Shown in pieces: positions 1-9,309 of a stretch of DNA of 64,000 nucleotides. The DNA lies in contig NZ_JAIRAU010000001.1 of assembly GCF_020073745.1 (NCBI RefSeq), forward strand, positions 558,001 to 622,000. The letters are read 5' to 3'. Under the pieces are notes generated by a model. That model worked only from the letters and a program-made list of their open reading frames with translations. It was not told where the DNA came from and searched no databases. Source of the DNA: Nannocystis pusilla. Its GTDB lineage: Bacteria; Myxococcota_A; Polyangia; Nannocystales; Nannocystaceae. The translations under genes and the position numbers were made by a program. Each line of letters opens with the position of its first letter. Within the stretch, counting starts at the first letter, position 1.

Positions 1-40
1 TTGTTTGTGCGGTCGCGGCCGACGCCGCGCAATTCGCTCC

Positions 41-1354
41 ATGCTCGCCCGTCGAGTTCTTTTCCTGGTCCTGCTCACGCTCGCGGCCTGTGGTTCGCCA
101 GGGGCGGCAGCCCCCAAGTCGGCCCCCGGGCCGGTCGAGGTGACGGTGATGACGGTCGTGCCGACACCCGTGATCCTGACCCGCGAGCTGCCGGGGCGGG
201 TTTCAGCCCGGCGGGTCGCCGAGGTCCGCGCGCGGGTCAGCGGGATCGTCGAGCAGCGGCTGTTCGTCGAGGGCAGCGACGTGAAGGAGGGCCAGCCGCT
301 GTACCGCATCGAGTCGGCGCCCTACGTGGCGACGCTGCAGTCGGCGCGGGCCAACCTGCAGCGGGCGCAGTCGGGGCTGGCGACCTCGCGGGACATCGCC
401 CAGCGCGACGAGGAGCTGATGAGCAACTCGGGGGCGGTCAGCGTGGAGACGGCCGAGCGCTCGGCGGCGACGCTGCGCTCGGTCGAGGCCGAGATCGCGG
501 CCGGTCGCGCGGCGGTGAAGTCGGCCAAGATCAACCTCGACTACACGACCGTCACGGCGCCGGTGAGCGGGCGGATCGGGCGCTCGCTCGTCACCGAGGG
601 CGCGTACGTGCAGCAGTCGCCGGCGACGCTGATGGCGACGATCCAGCAGATCGACACGGTCTACGTCGACGTGACGCAGTCGACGACCGAGCTGCAGCGG
701 CTGCGCCGCGAGCTCGAGAGCGACAAGCTGCGCCCGCCCGGCGCGACGACGGTCACGCTGCTGCTCGAGGACGGGTCGACCTACGCCGAGAAGGGCTCGC
801 TCGAGTTCACCGACGTCACCGTCGAGACGGGCACCGGCTCGGTGCTGCTGCGCGCGGTGTTCCCCAACCCGCGCGGCGAGCTGCTGCCGGGGATGTTCGT
901 GCGCGCCCGCATCGACCAGGGCCAGGACCCGCAGGCGATCCTGGTGCCGCAGCGCGCGGTCACCCGCGACACGCGCGGGCAGGCGTGGGCGCTGGTGGTC
1001 GGCGCCGACAACAAGGTCGAGCGCCGCAAGCTGGTCGCCGACCGCGTGGTCGGCGACGCGTGGCGGGTGACGTCGGGGCTGGTCGCCGGCGAGCAGGTGA
1101 TCCTCGACGGCGTGCAGAAGGCCCGCCCGGGCGCCGAGGTCACGACCGTGCCCGCGGCGCCGGAGGAGCTGCCGAAGGGCACCGTCGGAAGTGAGACGAC
1201 GCCGGAGGCGAAGCAGCCGACGGACGCCTCGGCGGGCGACGGCGGGGCCGCGGCGGCCGTTCCGGCGAGCGCGGGAACCGAGACGAATGCGGCCGCCGAG
1301 GTGACGGGTTCGCCGGCGCCGAGCAACACCGCGGCCGGGTCGGCCAGGCAGTAG
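41..1354 (+). CDS. RND efflux periplasmic adaptor (MFP) lipoprotein
   Basis: AcrA/MexA-type membrane fusion protein that would bridge the inner-membrane pump encoded next to it and an outer-membrane channel. The reading frame extends to position 5, but the ATG at 41 starts a short signal peptide ending in lipobox LAAC (Cys17), so I choose it. The two halves of the lipoyl/biotinyl-type domain are visible (around residues 60-90 and 175-195, with [10 protein letters not shown]), split by a helical hairpin. After about residue 375 there is an Ala/Gly/Thr-rich tail longer than usual for the family. It is followed after 10 bp by the pump gene, so the two form an operon. No TolC gene or local TetR regulator is visible; the upstream end of the window cuts off the promoter. 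Confidence 0.93.
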   Translation: MLARRVLFLVLLTLAACGSPGAAAPKSAPGPVEVTVMTVVPTPVILTRELPGRVSARRVAEVRARVSGIVEQRLFVEGSDVKEGQPLYRIESAPYVATLQSARANLQRAQSGLATSRDIAQRDEELMSNSGAVSVETAERSAATLRSVEAEIAAGRAAVKSAKINLDYTTVTAPVSGRIGRSLVTEGAYVQQSPATLMATIQQIDTVYVDVTQSTTELQRLRRELESDKLRPPGATTVTLLLEDGSTYAEKGSLEFTDVTVETGTGSVLLRAVFPNPRGELLPGMFVRARIDQGQDPQAILVPQRAVTRDTRGQAWALVVGADNKVERRKLVADRVVGDAWRVTSGLVAGEQVILDGVQKARPGAEVTTVPAAPEELPKGTVGSETTPEAKQPTDASAGDGGAAAAVPASAGTETNAAAEVTGSPAPSNTAAGSARQ

Positions 1355-1364
1355 GAGCGCGCGC

Positions 1365-4300
1365 GTGTCGAGGTTCTTCATCGATCGGCCGATCTTCGCG
1401 ATGGTCCTGGCGATCATCGTCGTGCTGGTGGGCGGGCTGGCGATCACCACCCTGCCGGTCGCGCAGTACCCGGCGATCGCGCCGCCGACGATCTCGGTCA
1501 GCGCGAACTACCCGGGCGGCTCGGCCAAGACGCTCGAGGACACGGTGACCCAGGTCATCGAGCAGCGGATGGTCGGGCTCGACGGGCTGCGCTTCGTGTC
1601 GTCGTCGAGCGACGGCACCGGCTCGGCGCAGCTGACCCTGACCTTCGAGCCGGGGACCGACCCCGACATCGCCCAGGTGCAGGTGCAGAACAAGCTGCAG
1701 CTGGCGATGCCGCAGCTGCCGCAGGAGGTCCAGCGCCAGGGCGTGCGCGTGGTCAAGTCGGCCAGCAACTTCCTGATGATCGCCGGCTTCGTGTCGATGG
1801 ACGGCAGCATGACCCGCAACGACATCGCGGACTACGTGGTGTCGGCGCTGCAGGACCCGATCAGCCGCGTGCGCGGGGTCGGCGACGTGCAGGCGTTCGG
1901 CTCGCAGTACGCGATGCGCGTGTGGCTGAACCCCGACCGGCTGGTGTCGTACAAGCTGACGCCGCTCGACGTGGTGGCGGCGATCCAGGCCCAGAACGCG
2001 CAGGTGTCGGCCGGGCAGTTCGGCGGCCTGCCGCAGGTGAAGGGCCAGCAGCTCAACGCGACGATCACGGCGCAGACGCGGCTGCAGACGGCGGAGGAGT
2101 TCGGGGCGATCTACCTGAAGGTCAACCCCGACGGCTCGCAGGTGCGGCTGCGCGACGTGGCCCGCGTCGAGCTCGCGGGCGAGAGCTTCGACGTCGAGAG
2201 CTTCTACAACGGCAAGCCGACGGCGGCGATGGGCATCCGCCTGGCCGTGGGCGCCAACGCGCTCGACACGGCCGACGCGATCCGGGCGCGCCTGCAGGAG
2301 CTCGAGCAGTTCTTCCCGCCGGGGCTCAAGACCGTCTATCCGGTCGACACCACCCCGTTCGTGAAGATCTCCATCCGCGAGGTGATCAAGACGCTGGCCG
2401 AGGCGATCGTGCTGGTGTTCGCGGTGATGTACCTGTTCCTGCAGAGCTTCCGCGCCACGCTGATCCCGACGCTGGCGGTGCCGGTGGTGCTCATGGGCAC
2501 GTTCGGGGTGCTGGCGGCGTTCGGCTACAGCATCAACACCTTGACGATGTTCGGCATGGTCCTGGCGATCGGCCTGCTGGTCGACGACGCGATCGTGGTG
2601 GTCGAGAACGTCGAGCGCATCATGCACGACACCGGGCTCGAGCCGCGCGAGGCGACGCGACGCTCGATGGACCAGATCACGGGGGCGCTGATCGGCATCG
2701 CGCTGGTGCTGGCGACGGTGTTCATCCCGATGGCGTTCTTCGCCGGCTCGGTCGGGACGATCTACCGCCAGTTCTCGATCACGATCGTGTCGTCGATGGC
2801 GCTGTCGGTGGCGGTGGCGTTGATCCTGACGCCGGCGCTGTGCGCGATGCTGCTGAAGAAGGGCCAGGGGCTGGCGACGCGCGGGTTCTTCGGGCTGTTC
2901 AACCGCTCGTACGAGCGCACCGCGGCGCTCTACCACCGCGGGTTGGCGGGGCTGCTGCGCTGGCGCCGGCTGGCGATGCTCGCGTTCCTGCTGCTGACCG
3001 CGGGCGTGGGCGTGCTGTTCATGCGTCTGCCGACCGGGTTCTTGCCGGAGGAGGACCAGGGCTCGCTCACCGTGCAGGTGCTGCTGCCGCCGGGCTCGAC
3101 GATGGAGCGCACGCGGGTGGTGATGGAGCGGGTCACCGACTACTTCCTGCAGCAGGAGGGCGACGCGGTCGAGTCGGTGCTGTCGATCTCCGGGTTCGGC
3201 TTCAGCGGCCGCGGGCAGAACTCGGGGCTCGCGTTCGTGCGCCTGCGCGACTGGCACGAGCGCGAGGCGGTCGAGAAGCGGGCCAGCGCGATCACGCAGC
3301 GGGCGTCGATGGCCTTCAGCAAGATCAAGGAGGCGACGGTGTTCGCGTTCGTGCCGCCGGCGATCTCCGAGCTCGGCAACGCGTCCGGCTTCCAGCTGCA
3401 GCTGGAAGACCGCGCCGGGCTGGGTCACGACGCCTTGATCGCGGCGCGCGACCAATTGTTGCAGCTGGCCGCGACCGAGCCGGCGCTGACCAAGGTCCGC
3501 CAGGGCGGGCTCGACGACACGCCGCAGTACAAGATCGACGTCGACCGCGAGAAGGCGGCGGCGCTCGGCGTCGGGCTGGCCGACATCAACGCGACGCTGG
3601 CGGCGACCTGGGGCGGGGCGTACGTCAACGACTTCCTCGACCTCGGGCGGACCAAGCGGGTGTACCTGCAGGGCGACGCGCCGTATCGCATGCAGCCGGA
3701 CGACATCGACCGCTGGTACGTGCGCAACCGGGCCGGCGAGATGGTGCCGTTCTCGGCGTTCGCCAGCGGCAGCTGGACCTTCGGCTCGCCGAAGCTCGAC
3801 CGCTTCGGCGGCTATCCGACGATCCTCATCCAGGGCGAGGCCGCGCCCGGCCACAGCTCGGGCGAGGCGATGGCGACGATGGAGCGGCTCATGACGCAGA
3901 TGCCGAACGGCATCGGCCACGAGTGGTCGGGCCTGTCGTACGAGGAGCGGATGTCGGGCGCCGGGGCGCAGATGCTGTACGCGCTGTCGCTGCTGGTCGT
4001 GTTCCTCTGCCTCGCCGCGCTCTACGAGAGCTGGTCGATCCCGATCGCCGTGCTGCTCGGCGTGCCGCTCGGGGTCGCCGGCGCGCTCGTGGCGACCAAG
4101 CTCGGCGGGCTCGCCAACGACGTCTACTTCCAGGTCGGCCTGCTCACGACGATCGGCCTGTCGGCCAAGAACGCGATCCTCATCGTCGAGTTCGCCAAGG
4201 AGCTGCGCGAGCAGGGCAAGAGCGGGGTCGAGGCCGCGCTCGAGGCGGCGCGCGAGCGCCTGCGACCGATCCTCATGACCTCGCTGGCCTTCGGCCTCGG

Positions 4301-4493
4301 CGTGCTGCCGCTGGCCCTGTCCAGCGGCGCCGGCGCGGGCGCCCAGAACGCCATCGGCATCGCCGTGCTCGGCGGCGTGACGGCCGGGACGCTCCTCGGC
4401 ATCATCCTGGTGCCGGTGTTCTACGTGGTGGTCGCCCGCCGCGACCCGCCGCCGCGCACGGTCGCGCAGGTGCCCGTGCCCGGCGACCACTGA
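1365..4493 (+). CDS. RND multidrug efflux pump permease, AcrB/MexB (HAE1) type
   Basis: Full-length 1042-residue proton-driven inner-membrane exporter of the hydrophobe/amphiphile efflux family. It starts with GTG and the classic N terminus ([15 protein letters not shown]). The paired proton-relay aspartates fall at residues 407-408 in [12 protein letters not shown], the same numbering as E. coli AcrB. Periplasmic porter repeats and the second transmembrane bundle ([21 protein letters not shown]) are intact. It is the second gene of the operon with the adaptor at 41-1354. The C terminus is short and polar. Substrates cannot be read from sequence, but the family exports antibiotics, dyes, detergents and secondary metabolites. 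Confidence 0.96.
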   Translation: MSRFFIDRPIFAMVLAIIVVLVGGLAITTLPVAQYPAIAPPTISVSANYPGGSAKTLEDTVTQVIEQRMVGLDGLRFVSSSSDGTGSAQLTLTFEPGTDPDIAQVQVQNKLQLAMPQLPQEVQRQGVRVVKSASNFLMIAGFVSMDGSMTRNDIADYVVSALQDPISRVRGVGDVQAFGSQYAMRVWLNPDRLVSYKLTPLDVVAAIQAQNAQVSAGQFGGLPQVKGQQLNATITAQTRLQTAEEFGAIYLKVNPDGSQVRLRDVARVELAGESFDVESFYNGKPTAAMGIRLAVGANALDTADAIRARLQELEQFFPPGLKTVYPVDTTPFVKISIREVIKTLAEAIVLVFAVMYLFLQSFRATLIPTLAVPVVLMGTFGVLAAFGYSINTLTMFGMVLAIGLLVDDAIVVVENVERIMHDTGLEPREATRRSMDQITGALIGIALVLATVFIPMAFFAGSVGTIYRQFSITIVSSMALSVAVALILTPALCAMLLKKGQGLATRGFFGLFNRSYERTAALYHRGLAGLLRWRRLAMLAFLLLTAGVGVLFMRLPTGFLPEEDQGSLTVQVLLPPGSTMERTRVVMERVTDYFLQQEGDAVESVLSISGFGFSGRGQNSGLAFVRLRDWHEREAVEKRASAITQRASMAFSKIKEATVFAFVPPAISELGNASGFQLQLEDRAGLGHDALIAARDQLLQLAATEPALTKVRQGGLDDTPQYKIDVDREKAAALGVGLADINATLAATWGGAYVNDFLDLGRTKRVYLQGDAPYRMQPDDIDRWYVRNRAGEMVPFSAFASGSWTFGSPKLDRFGGYPTILIQGEAAPGHSSGEAMATMERLMTQMPNGIGHEWSGLSYEERMSGAGAQMLYALSLLVVFLCLAALYESWSIPIAVLLGVPLGVAGALVATKLGGLANDVYFQVGLLTTIGLSAKNAILIVEFAKELREQGKSGVEAALEAARERLRPILMTSLAFGLGVLPLALSSGAGAGAQNAIGIAVLGGVTAGTLLGIILVPVFYVVVARRDPPPRTVAQVPVPGDH

Positions 4494-4530
4494 GCCGGCG
4501 GTGAGCCTGTCCGATAGAGCAGGTGCATAG

Positions 4531-4554
4531 GGCCATGTCCGGATGGACATGGCC
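4531..4554. terminator. Perfect 10-bp hairpin containing the TGTCC-N4-GGACA palindrome
   Basis: Arms GGCCATGTCC and GGACATGGCC flank loop GGAT, followed by TTT on the plus strand. It lies between the convergent RND operon and the lipoprotein gene at 4580, so it could serve as a terminator. The core TGTCC-GGAT-GGACA is an exact member of the dispersed palindrome family found throughout the window. Confidence 0.7.
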
Positions 4555-4579
4555 TTTCATTCAGATTGAAGCACCGCGG

Positions 4580-5302
4580 CTACTCGCCGCCGCAGGCCTC
4601 GGCGATCTTCTCCTGCTCGGCTTCGCAGCCGGCCCGCATCTGGAACTGCGGGCACGGCAGGTCGACGAGGCACACGTACCACTCCTCCAGCGCCGAGCCG
4701 CACGGGGCCCCGCCGTAATAGACGTTGTTGTTGATGTAGGCCTGGCACGAGCCGGCGGCGTACGCGGGCACGGGTTCGCCGGAGCACTCGGCCTCCTTCG
4801 CGGCGAACGCCACGCACGCAGGGCCGGCCTCCGGCAGGCACCCGTTCGCCGCGTCCATCTCCGCCGCGCACGCGTCCGGAGCGTCGCAGTCGCTGGCCGC
4901 CAGGCAGTGATTCACCGCGTCGTGCAAGGCCAGGCAGGTCGGGCCGTAGGTGGTCTCGACCAGGTCGCGCACCATGGTGCAGTCGGCCAGGAGCTCGGCC
5001 TCGGTCCCCGTGGCTCCGGGGTCGCACTTGAGCCGGTAGGCGACGTACGCCTCGCAGGCTTCGAGCGCGCCGCCGGTGGTGGTGTCCGTCCCCTCGCTCG
5101 TGCCCGGGCCGGTGGTGCTGTCGCCCATGGTGGCGCCGCCCGTCGAGGTGGTCGGCGGGGCGGTGGAGGTGGCGCCGTCGGTGGCGTCCGAGGCCCCTCC
5201 CGTGCCGCCGTCGGTGGTGTCGTGGCTCTCGGACTTGCAGGCGACCGGTAGGGCCCCGAGCGAGAACAAGAAGGCGAGGCTGCGACAGGTCGAAGGTTCC
5301 AT
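4580..5302 (-). CDS. Cys-rich hypothetical lipoprotein
   Basis: A 240-residue predicted lipoprotein of unknown function. The N terminus is a signal sequence with a lipobox-like LPVAC, then a Gly/Ser/Thr-rich linker of about 50 residues (repeated TTST and TGG blocks), then a globular part with about 14 cysteines, probably disulfide-bonded. This linker-plus-Cys-rich design recurs in several other genes here (25703, 27750, 39743, 46567, 48279) and is typical of myxobacterial surface proteins. It is convergent with the RND operon. No enzyme motif is visible. The upstream region carries a double copy of the dispersed palindrome at 5408-5435. Confidence 0.75.
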   Translation of the reverse strand: MEPSTCRSLAFLFSLGALPVACKSESHDTTDGGTGGASDATDGATSTAPPTTSTGGATMGDSTTGPGTSEGTDTTTGGALEACEAYVAYRLKCDPGATGTEAELLADCTMVRDLVETTYGPTCLALHDAVNHCLAASDCDAPDACAAEMDAANGCLPEAGPACVAFAAKEAECSGEPVPAYAAGSCQAYINNNVYYGGAPCGSALEEWYVCLVDLPCPQFQMRAGCEAEQEKIAEACGGE

Positions 5303-5407
5303 ATCGGCCGACTGTATCGCGCTTCGCGGGCGAGCGGGCCGCTCAATTCATCGGAGCGGCACCATGCGCCGCGCGGCCTCGCGCGCGAGCGGCGAGAATG
5401 ATGTGAG

Positions 5408-5435
5408 TGTCTGAATAGACATGTCCTGGAGGACA
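5408..5435. repeat. Two abutting palindromes, TGTCT-N4-AGACA then TGTCC-N4-GGACA
   Basis: The first unit is TGTCT-GAAT-AGACA and the second, immediately adjacent, is TGTCC-TGGA-GGACA. In the first unit both arms changed together (C to T and G to A), so symmetry is kept. It lies 105 bp upstream of the lipoprotein start at 5302 and downstream of the EamA gene. Confidence 0.8.
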
Positions 5436-5541
5436 CGAGTGCCGCAGCTCGGAGAGGATGTCGGTGGTCTCGGCGCTGCGCTCGCGGCCTCGCAGGCGCA
5501 TGTCGCGGGTGAGGAGGCGGGCGGCAGGCCGCCCGACCGGG

Positions 5542-6435
5542 TCACCGGCCGCGGCGCAGACGGGCGGCGCGGCGCTCCTCGAGCTGGAACATGCCGACGC
5601 CGACGAGCACGAGGGCGCCGCCGGTGAGGGTGAGGGCACCCAGCTGTTCGCTGCGGTAGATGCTGCCGAGGACGACGGCGATCGGCGGGGTGATGAGGGC
5701 GACGAGGGCCATGAGGGTGGCGCTCAGCCGCTTCAGGAGGCCGTAGTAGATCATGAAGGTGACGATCGAGCCCATCACCGCGAGGTAGGCGACCGAGACC
5801 GTGACGGTGGCGTTCCACGGGAACGGCCGCGACCACTCGCCGGCGGCGCCGGCGACGAGCAAGAGGACGATGCTGCCGATCGCCATGCCGGCGCCGCTGA
5901 GGAAGACGGTCGGGACGTCCTTGCCGTCGCGCTTGACGACGACCTGCGGGAAGCCCTGCACGAACACGGAGAAGGTGACGATGGCGACGCCGAAGGCGGT
6001 GTCGCGGCCGAGCTCGCGCAGGCTGCCGTAGGACAGCAGCGCGAGCCCGGCGAAGCCGACGGCGATGGCGAGCAGCTTGGGCACGGTGAGGCGCTCCTTC
6101 AAGATGAAGTGCGCGAGCACGGCGACCCAGAACGGGAAGAAGCCGAAGGTGAGCGAGCCGAGGCCGGAGGGGATCCACAGCGCGGCGACGTAGGTGCAAC
6201 CGTAGCCGAAGCCGAAGCTGAACAGGCCGACCATGAGCGCGAGGCGCCAGGCGGTGCGGTCGCGGAAGGCGGCCGGCGCCAGCACGCGCGCGGCCGGGAG
6301 CAGCAGCGCGGCGGCGATGGCGAACCGCACCGAGGCGCCCAGCAGCGGCGGCATGCCGGCGTCGAGGCCGAGCTTGATCGCCAGCCAGGTCGAGCCCCAG
6401 ATCAGGCAGAGCAGGATGTACCCGAGTGCGGCCAC
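5542..6435 (-). CDS. EamA/DMT-family inner-membrane transporter
   Basis: A 297-residue protein with about ten hydrophobic segments in two repeated EamA halves. The N terminus (ALGYILLCLIWGSTWLAIK) is the standard start of drug/metabolite transporters of the RhaT/YedA type, and the length matches the family. A short Arg-rich tail follows the last membrane segment. Such proteins export amino acids, metabolites or drugs, and the substrate cannot be assigned. The gene appears monocistronic. A dispersed palindrome lies at 6540-6560, about 105 bp upstream of the start. Confidence 0.9.
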   Translation of the reverse strand: MAALGYILLCLIWGSTWLAIKLGLDAGMPPLLGASVRFAIAAALLLPAARVLAPAAFRDRTAWRLALMVGLFSFGFGYGCTYVAALWIPSGLGSLTFGFFPFWVAVLAHFILKERLTVPKLLAIAVGFAGLALLSYGSLRELGRDTAFGVAIVTFSVFVQGFPQVVVKRDGKDVPTVFLSGAGMAIGSIVLLLVAGAAGEWSRPFPWNATVTVSVAYLAVMGSIVTFMIYYGLLKRLSATLMALVALITPPIAVVLGSIYRSEQLGALTLTGGALVLVGVGMFQLEERRAARLRRGR

Positions 6436-6539
6436 GTGCGCGGCGAGTATACCGACGCGGCCGCGCGGTCCGAAGCCCGTCGCCTGCGCCGCCGCCGGCG
6501 CGAGCGCACGAGGGGGCGGAGACGTGAGGCGGGAATGAG

Positions 6540-6560
6540 ATGTCCTTCAGGACATGTCCC
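6540..6560. repeat. Dispersed palindrome with a third half-site
   Basis: Exact TGTCC-TTCA-GGACA at 6541-6554, directly followed by another TGTCC so that GGACATGTCC (6550-6559) is itself a perfect palindrome. Outside it, GCGGGA and TCCCGC could lengthen a hairpin. It is intergenic, between the WGR gene's 3' end and the EamA gene's start. Confidence 0.8.
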
Positions 6561-6590
6561 GCGAATGCGAGGCGGCGGTCAGGTGACCGC

Positions 6591-8090
6591 TCAGGCGCGC
6601 ACCTTCTTGGCGGTCTTCTTGGCCGGCGCGACGACCGGACCGGCCGCCTCGCCGGCCGCCGCCGGGGCCACCCGGATCTGCCCGCGCACGCGGTAGAAGC
6701 CGCCGCTGCCGGAGAGGGTCAGTCCGTCGACGAGATAGCGGGTCCCCGGGGTGCGGATGTCGCGCGGGAACTGCACGTTGAATTCACCGTCGAAGCCCGG
6801 CGACAGCGGCCGCACGCGCACCTTGCCGCCCTCCTCGATGCACTCGACGAGCACGCCCGCGGCCCCGGCGGCGGCGACCGGCAGGGCCTGGCCGACGGTG
6901 GCGACCTGGACGCCGCGCTCGGCCTTGACGAGCTTGAGGTCGGGGACCTTGCCCTCGCGCGCGCGGGCGATCGCGGCCTCGCTGACGTCGATGCAGGCGA
7001 AGGCGCCGTCGCCGGTGACGATGTAGAGCTTGTCGGCGTGGTACTGCATCGACAGCGCCGAGCCGCAGGTGGTGTCGAGCTTCCACAGGCGCGCGCCGGC
7101 GCGGTCGAAGCAATAGACGGAGGAGGCGTTGTCGCCGGCGAACACGTACTTGCCGCCGGGCGCGGCGGCGCACGAGAACACGCTGTCGTCGCACTTGTAG
7201 CGCCGACCCGGGACGCCGTCCTTGGTGAACACCTCGACGTGGTCGGAGCTGGTGCCGGCGTAGACCTCGCCGTCCTCCTGCCAGCCGAACAGCACGCTGC
7301 CCTCGGTCTTCTTGGCCCACAGCTTCTTGCCGCTCCAGTCGTAACCGGTGATGCCGTCGACGTGGCCGTGGTAGATGCCGGCGCCGTCGCAGCGGACCAT
7401 CCAGCCGCCGCCGCCGGCGCTCTTCTTGGCCCACAGCTTGTCGCAGTCGTGGTCGAGGACCGTGACGTGTCCGTCGTTGCTGCTGACCGCGAGCGAGCCG
7501 TCGTGAATGTCGAGCCAGAGGATGTTGACGTCTTCGCTGATCTCGTAGGCCTCGAACGGCTGGGCGCCCGAGAGGTCGTAGACCTTGCCGTCCTGGCAGC
7601 CGCAGTAGAGCCACTGCCCGTCGCGCACGAGGCTCATGACGCCCTCGGGGACCTTCATGCGCCGCACGACCTTGCCGTCGTGGTCGAGCGCGGAGATCTG
7701 GCCGTCGTCGTCGCCGACCCAGCACAGCTCGTCGTCGACGAACACGCCGAAGGCGCGGTCTCCGCTGTCGTAGCGCCACAGCAGCGGGGCCCGGGTGGTG
7801 CCCGCCGCGGCCGCCCGGCTGACCGCCACGGGCCGCTGGGTGACCGCTCGCTTCTTGCGCATGCCCTGGACCGCCGCCGCGTAGCCCTTCTTGAGCTTGC
7901 CCTGGATGGCTTTCTGCGCCTCCTTCTGGGCCTCGGCCGGGCTCGCGTAGCTCTTGCTCTGGGTCTGTCCGGCGTCGCCGATCCGCCCGTAGCGGATGTC
8001 GACCTGCTTGCCGCTGACGATGACCTCGTAAAACTTGTGCGAGCCGCCGCCCTCCTCGGACAGCTCGAGATACGTCCGCTCGTCGCTCAT
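6591..8090 (-). CDS. WGR-domain protein with PQQ/WD-type beta-propeller
   Basis: The N-terminal 80 residues form a WGR domain (YYEVIV-like strand, then RYGRIGDAGQ and the Lys-rich helix KEAQKAIQGKLKKGY), a nucleic-acid/protein binding module first known from PARPs. A Lys/Arg-rich hinge leads to about 330 residues of repeated Asp/Gly-turn blades (for example DHDGKVVRRM, DRAGARLWKL) that look like a PQQ-type propeller, then a C-terminal beta-rich segment and a basic KKTAKKVRA tail. The ATG at 8090 has an AGGAG Shine-Dalgarno 7 nt upstream; seven codons further upstream another ATG (8111) is less likely. It is probably cytoplasmic, since no signal peptide is seen. Function unknown; a regulatory or sensing role is inference. 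Confidence 0.85.
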   Translation of the reverse strand: MSDERTYLELSEEGGGSHKFYEVIVSGKQVDIRYGRIGDAGQTQSKSYASPAEAQKEAQKAIQGKLKKGYAAAVQGMRKKRAVTQRPVAVSRAAAAGTTRAPLLWRYDSGDRAFGVFVDDELCWVGDDDGQISALDHDGKVVRRMKVPEGVMSLVRDGQWLYCGCQDGKVYDLSGAQPFEAYEISEDVNILWLDIHDGSLAVSSNDGHVTVLDHDCDKLWAKKSAGGGGWMVRCDGAGIYHGHVDGITGYDWSGKKLWAKKTEGSVLFGWQEDGEVYAGTSSDHVEVFTKDGVPGRRYKCDDSVFSCAAAPGGKYVFAGDNASSVYCFDRAGARLWKLDTTCGSALSMQYHADKLYIVTGDGAFACIDVSEAAIARAREGKVPDLKLVKAERGVQVATVGQALPVAAAGAAGVLVECIEEGGKVRVRPLSPGFDGEFNVQFPRDIRTPGTRYLVDGLTLSGSGGFYRVRGQIRVAPAAAGEAAGPVVAPAKKTAKKVRA

Positions 8091-8286
8091 CTCATGGCTC
8101 CTGGAGTCCATGCCGAAGGTACACCCTCGGACGTCGCCGCACGGCCGCGCGCGTGGCCGCGCCCCTCCACGTGGTGACGGTCATCTCCGCACGACCTCCA
8201 CACCTGGAGCTCGGGGGACCCCACCGTTGGGGGCTCTTGCCCATGGCCGGTGATTCAGTGATGGTGGCGTCGAGGAGGGAATCCCC

Positions 8287-8712
8287 TTGGTAGCAGAGCG
8301 CCTTTACCTGCCGGCCCAGAGCGGGAGCTTCCCCACCCCCCGCGTGGACTTCGACGGAGAGCTGGGGCTGATGCGCCTCGAAGGCGAGAGCCACCCCGAA
8401 GACGCGGCCTCGTTCTACGCGCCGCTGATCCTCTGGCTCGACGCGCTCGTCGGCAACCCGCCGGGCTCGGTGGTGTTCGAGCTGCGCCTGACGTTCTTCA
8501 GCGCGGCGACCCGCCCGCAGCTGCTGGCGCTGCTCCGCCGCCTCAAGAAGTGGGCGAGCCGCGGCGCCCAGGTCCGCGCGACCTGGTACATCGACCCTGG
8601 CGACGAGGACATGATCGATGTGGCAGGTGACCTGGCGATGATGTCGGGGCTGGCGATCCGCGTGGCGAGCACGGCGGTGAATCACTCGGCGATGCTCGGC
8701 GCGGCGCTGTGA
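8287..8712 (+). CDS. SiaC-like regulatory phosphoprotein (DUF1987 family)
   Basis: A 141-residue protein matching the SiaC/DUF1987 family: the ES.PED...FY.PL..WL block at the N terminus, LTFFSAATRPQLLALL in the middle and a WYIDPGDEDM strand after it. In Pseudomonas, SiaC is controlled by phosphorylation (kinase SiaB, phosphatase SiaA) and stimulates a diguanylate cyclase to promote aggregation; that role is transferred by family only. The start is TTG at 8287, supported by a strong GAGGAGGGA Shine-Dalgarno 6 nt upstream. No siaA, siaB or siaD homologue lies nearby, so any partner is elsewhere. Confidence 0.85.
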   Translation: MVAERLYLPAQSGSFPTPRVDFDGELGLMRLEGESHPEDAASFYAPLILWLDALVGNPPGSVVFELRLTFFSAATRPQLLALLRRLKKWASRGAQVRATWYIDPGDEDMIDVAGDLAMMSGLAIRVASTAVNHSAMLGAAL

Positions 8713-8942
8713 AAGCCGGGGTCGGGATTCGAGATAGCCCGAGTTCGTTCGCAAGATTGACGCGGGAGGTCCAGGTCGACGGATCGCCGGGCTCCCGCAG
8801 GGATTCACGCCACGGGCGCTGTCAGTACCTTTATTGTTGAGGGGTTCTCCGAGCCGGCAGAAATCACCGGACGCGTGGACTTCAAGGACTTCGTGGAGGG
8901 CGCAGCTTCGTCCGGCTCCGAGCGCCGGCGCGAGGGCGCCGA

Positions 8943-9209
8943 CTACAGCGAGCAGTCGTCGTCGGGGCCGCACACGCCGCCCTGACAGCGGTCGCCCTCC
9001 GCGTTGCAGTCCGCGTCGGACTCGCACTTCTTCGCGCACACGTCCTGACAGGTCTCCTCGCCGTCGCCGTCGGGCTCGATGCAGCAGATCGAGGCCGCCT
9101 GCCAGCCCTTGGCGCATTTCAGGCCCGACTCGTCATCGTCGTCGCAGCCGCCGGCGAGGAGCCCCGCGATGAACGCACACCCGCATAGACTAAGACATTT
9201 AAAAGCCAT
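8943..9209 (-). CDS. Small Cys-rich lipoprotein
   Basis: An 88-residue predicted lipoprotein. The signal peptide ends in lipobox LAGGC, followed by an acidic DDDDES spacer and about ten cysteines in a compact domain (patterns such as CCIEPDGDGEETC and CESDADC). It resembles short Cys-rich repeats of myxobacterial secreted proteins. No catalytic motif. It stands alone between the SiaC-like gene and the ABC transporter genes. Confidence 0.75.
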   Translation of the reverse strand: MAFKCLSLCGCAFIAGLLAGGCDDDDESGLKCAKGWQAASICCIEPDGDGEETCQDVCAKKCESDADCNAEGDRCQGGVCGPDDDCSL

Positions 9210-9279
9210 GACCTCAAGCTAGCAGGGCCACAGCGCGGCGTCAAAACCGTGGTCGCCGCGTCTCCCGGGCTTCTCTTTC

Positions 9280-9297
9280 TTTCTAACTTTTTAGAAA
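9280..9297. terminator. AT-rich hairpin downstream of the ABC permease gene
   Basis: Arms TTTCTAA and TTAGAAA with loop CTTT. It lies 13 bp beyond the permease stop codon on the minus strand and stands out in a GC-rich background. It is a plausible transcription end for the ABC operon. Confidence 0.45.
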
Positions 9298-9309
9298 AGT
9301 GCCCGCCGC

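Noticed and set aside
4509..4526. TGTCC-GATA-GAGCA as another palindrome copy
   Set aside because: The arm has too many mismatches to count, though it may be a decayed unit next to the perfect hairpin.
1140..4550. A 1136-residue open frame on the minus strand opposite the RND pump
   Set aside because: It is Arg/His/Ala-rich with no family features and mirrors the codon pattern of the real pump gene.
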